NCBI GenBank assembly: GCA_946894095.1
Contig: OX335642.1
Span: 29,027,021-29,091,020, forward strand
Reading direction: 5' to 3'
Length of the DNA stretch: 64,000 nt
DNA from: Incurvaria masculella
Taxonomy: Eukaryota; Arthropoda; Insecta; Lepidoptera; Incurvariidae
The position numbers and the translations under genes are program-made. This document shows, one piece after another, positions 62,541 to 64,000 of the stretch (its first letter is position 1; each line of letters starts with the position of its first letter). Under the pieces are notes generated by a model. The model did no database searches. It was not told the DNA's origin and saw only the letters and a list, made by a program, of their open reading frames with translations.

Positions 62541-62976
62541 TCTTCCGTAACCACAGCCACTAGAATTCTCAGCCTGCAAAAACGAGTTTTTCCAAGATAC
62601 AGATCATGTACGGGTGCAAACGATTCGGCTTCTCTGATTATTTATAAACTGTTTTTAGTAAGCATCGTCTGATAATCTGCACATATTAGCCTCTTTTATC
62701 CCTCCTTCGGGCAGTAAATATAGAGCAGGGCTAGCTTCTTGACCACTTCATAACCTGTCGATGTCTCTCCGTAAATCCGATCAGGGAACTGTGCTGTGGA
62801 CTCCTCGACTACAAGGTTGTAAGTAGGCGAACATTTCACTCTACGTGTAATGTCAATAATTACTCTACACATTATTGAGTGGGTATGGCCTCAAATTACT
62901 GATCAGCTCGAACGATAAGTAAAACAACCCAAAAAAGGTCCAAGAGAATGGGGTATAATAAAAGAATTTTAAAAAC
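62541..62976. other. Spacer between two repeat copies
   Basis: Nothing recognised. Confidence 0.4.
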
Positions 62977-63417
62977 TGGCCAAGTGCGAGTCGGATTCGC
63001 ACACGAAGGGTTCCGTACCATCGTACAAGATAATAAAAAAACAGGTTTTTTGTATGGGAGACCCCTTATTTTTTTATTATTTATATTTATTTATTTGGAA
63101 ACTTAACAGATAAATTAAACAATATTGAAAAACTTAAACTACACAAACTATACAACCAAAAATTAAGTTTCACTTTTTAACGAACTAACACAAAAATATA
63201 TCCATATTTGTTGTTATAGCGGCAAAATAAATACATACAGTGTGAAAATTTCAGCTGCCTAACTATTTCGGTTCATGAGATACAGCCCTGTGACAGACGG
63301 ACGGACTGACGGACGGACGGACGAATAGACGGACGGACGGAAGAACGGACGGACGGACGGACAGCGGAGGCTCAGTAATAGGGTTCCGTTGGAACTCTTT
63401 GGGTAAGGAACCCTAAA
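62977..63417 (-). repeat. GGTTCCGTACC-type dispersed repeat, copy f
   Basis: Minus copy, longer than others because of an extra AT-rich segment at about 63085-63205 and an expanded CGGA tract (63294-63362). Confidence 0.8.
63294..63362. repeat. CGGA microsatellite
   Basis: About 15 interrupted tetramers. Confidence 0.9.
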
Positions 63418-63686
63418 AAAAAACACTAACATACTCGTACAATTGAAGGCGTAAAAAATCACTAAAGACGGCGTGTTATAATGTGATTGTTGGCGTAGGA
63501 GGATACCCTTTGGTACAATCAGATGAATAGCATCCAGACGGGTCAGGACAGTATCTGAACACATGAAGCTAACACAATTTCAAGTCACAGATGAAAGTGA
63601 AACGCTTTTGCCTGACGTCTACAAATAGCAAATGTTATTTTGTGTCATTGCACTCTAATTAGAATAATTAGAAAGAAACAACACTA

Positions 63687-63778
63687 GGGTGACTCATGGT
63701 TGTCATTTCATGAGTACGAAAGTTTTGTGACTATCCGGTGAGTCACCGGTGACGCACAGTTCTCATGTGTAGACCCCC
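63687..63778. mobile_element. Fragment of the 154-bp miniature element family
   Basis: gttgtcatttcatgagtacg to ttctcatgtgtagaccccc corresponds to the right part of 58065-58218. Confidence 0.6.
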
Positions 63779-64000
63779 AGCCGACACTTCAGTCGACACC
63801 CAATAAAAGAACTCGTGTCATGTTGGCGTTACCCGATCAAGCCTTCTCCTACATCACTCCGGATTTGTTTTTCAAACTGCACAAAACATAATTCGCCCAC
63901 TTCTATAATATGCTTTAACCCATACTTCAGAAAGGATATTGATCTGTTGGAGAGAGTACGGACACGTGCAAGTAAGATGGTGATGCCCCTTTAAAAAAAC

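Overview
The window is eukaryotic, almost certainly lepidopteran (moth or butterfly). The evidence is small exons with GT-AG introns, AT-rich introns and intergenic DNA, a (TTAGG)n motif, Helitron-type ends (A|TC...CTAG|T), and many dispersed repeats of kinds I know from lepidopteran genomes. Three multi-exon host genes can be assembled by eye from exon phases and protein recognition, plus the first exon of a fourth.

Layout. 1-6.6 kb: repeats, with one first exon of a THAP zinc-finger gene at 615-728 (+). 6.7-24.6 kb: a complete MLH3-type MutL gene (+, 12 coding exons, about 1452 residues) with ATPase, linker and endonuclease parts. Its last intron carries an intact BEL/Pao LTR retrotransposon (17639-24140) with near-identical LTRs and a 5-bp target duplication GTGCA. 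26.5-32.8 kb: a three-exon minus-strand gene for a 150-residue protein orthologous to human C15orf61. 38.0-57.4 kb: a minus-strand gene of at least 13 coding exons for a two-pass membrane glycoprotein resembling proteins with the APD1-4_N/M (DUF4792/DUF4793) domains. Its first coding exon was not found and one internal junction does not phase. 57.4-64 kb: repeats, Helitron ends and a possible promoter.

The genes are spread thinly among nested mobile elements. The commonest is a SINE group with one shared body and A-rich tail but two Pol III heads: one tRNA-like, one containing a 5S rRNA internal control region. There are also a 542-bp MITE flanked by TTAA (three full copies of identical length), a hAT MITE with an 8-bp duplication, long-inverted-repeat elements, Helitron-like copies, decayed non-LTR reverse transcriptase pieces, and a repeat bounded by GGTTCCGTACC-type sequence. 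Several insertions are nested and can be ordered in time.

The neighbouring genes show no functional link: MLH3 acts in mismatch repair and meiotic crossing over, and the other two encode proteins of unknown biochemical role. The most unusual points are the two-headed SINE group, a changed ATPase motif III in MLH3, the young BEL element in MLH3's last intron, and tandem exon duplications at both ends of the APD-like gene.
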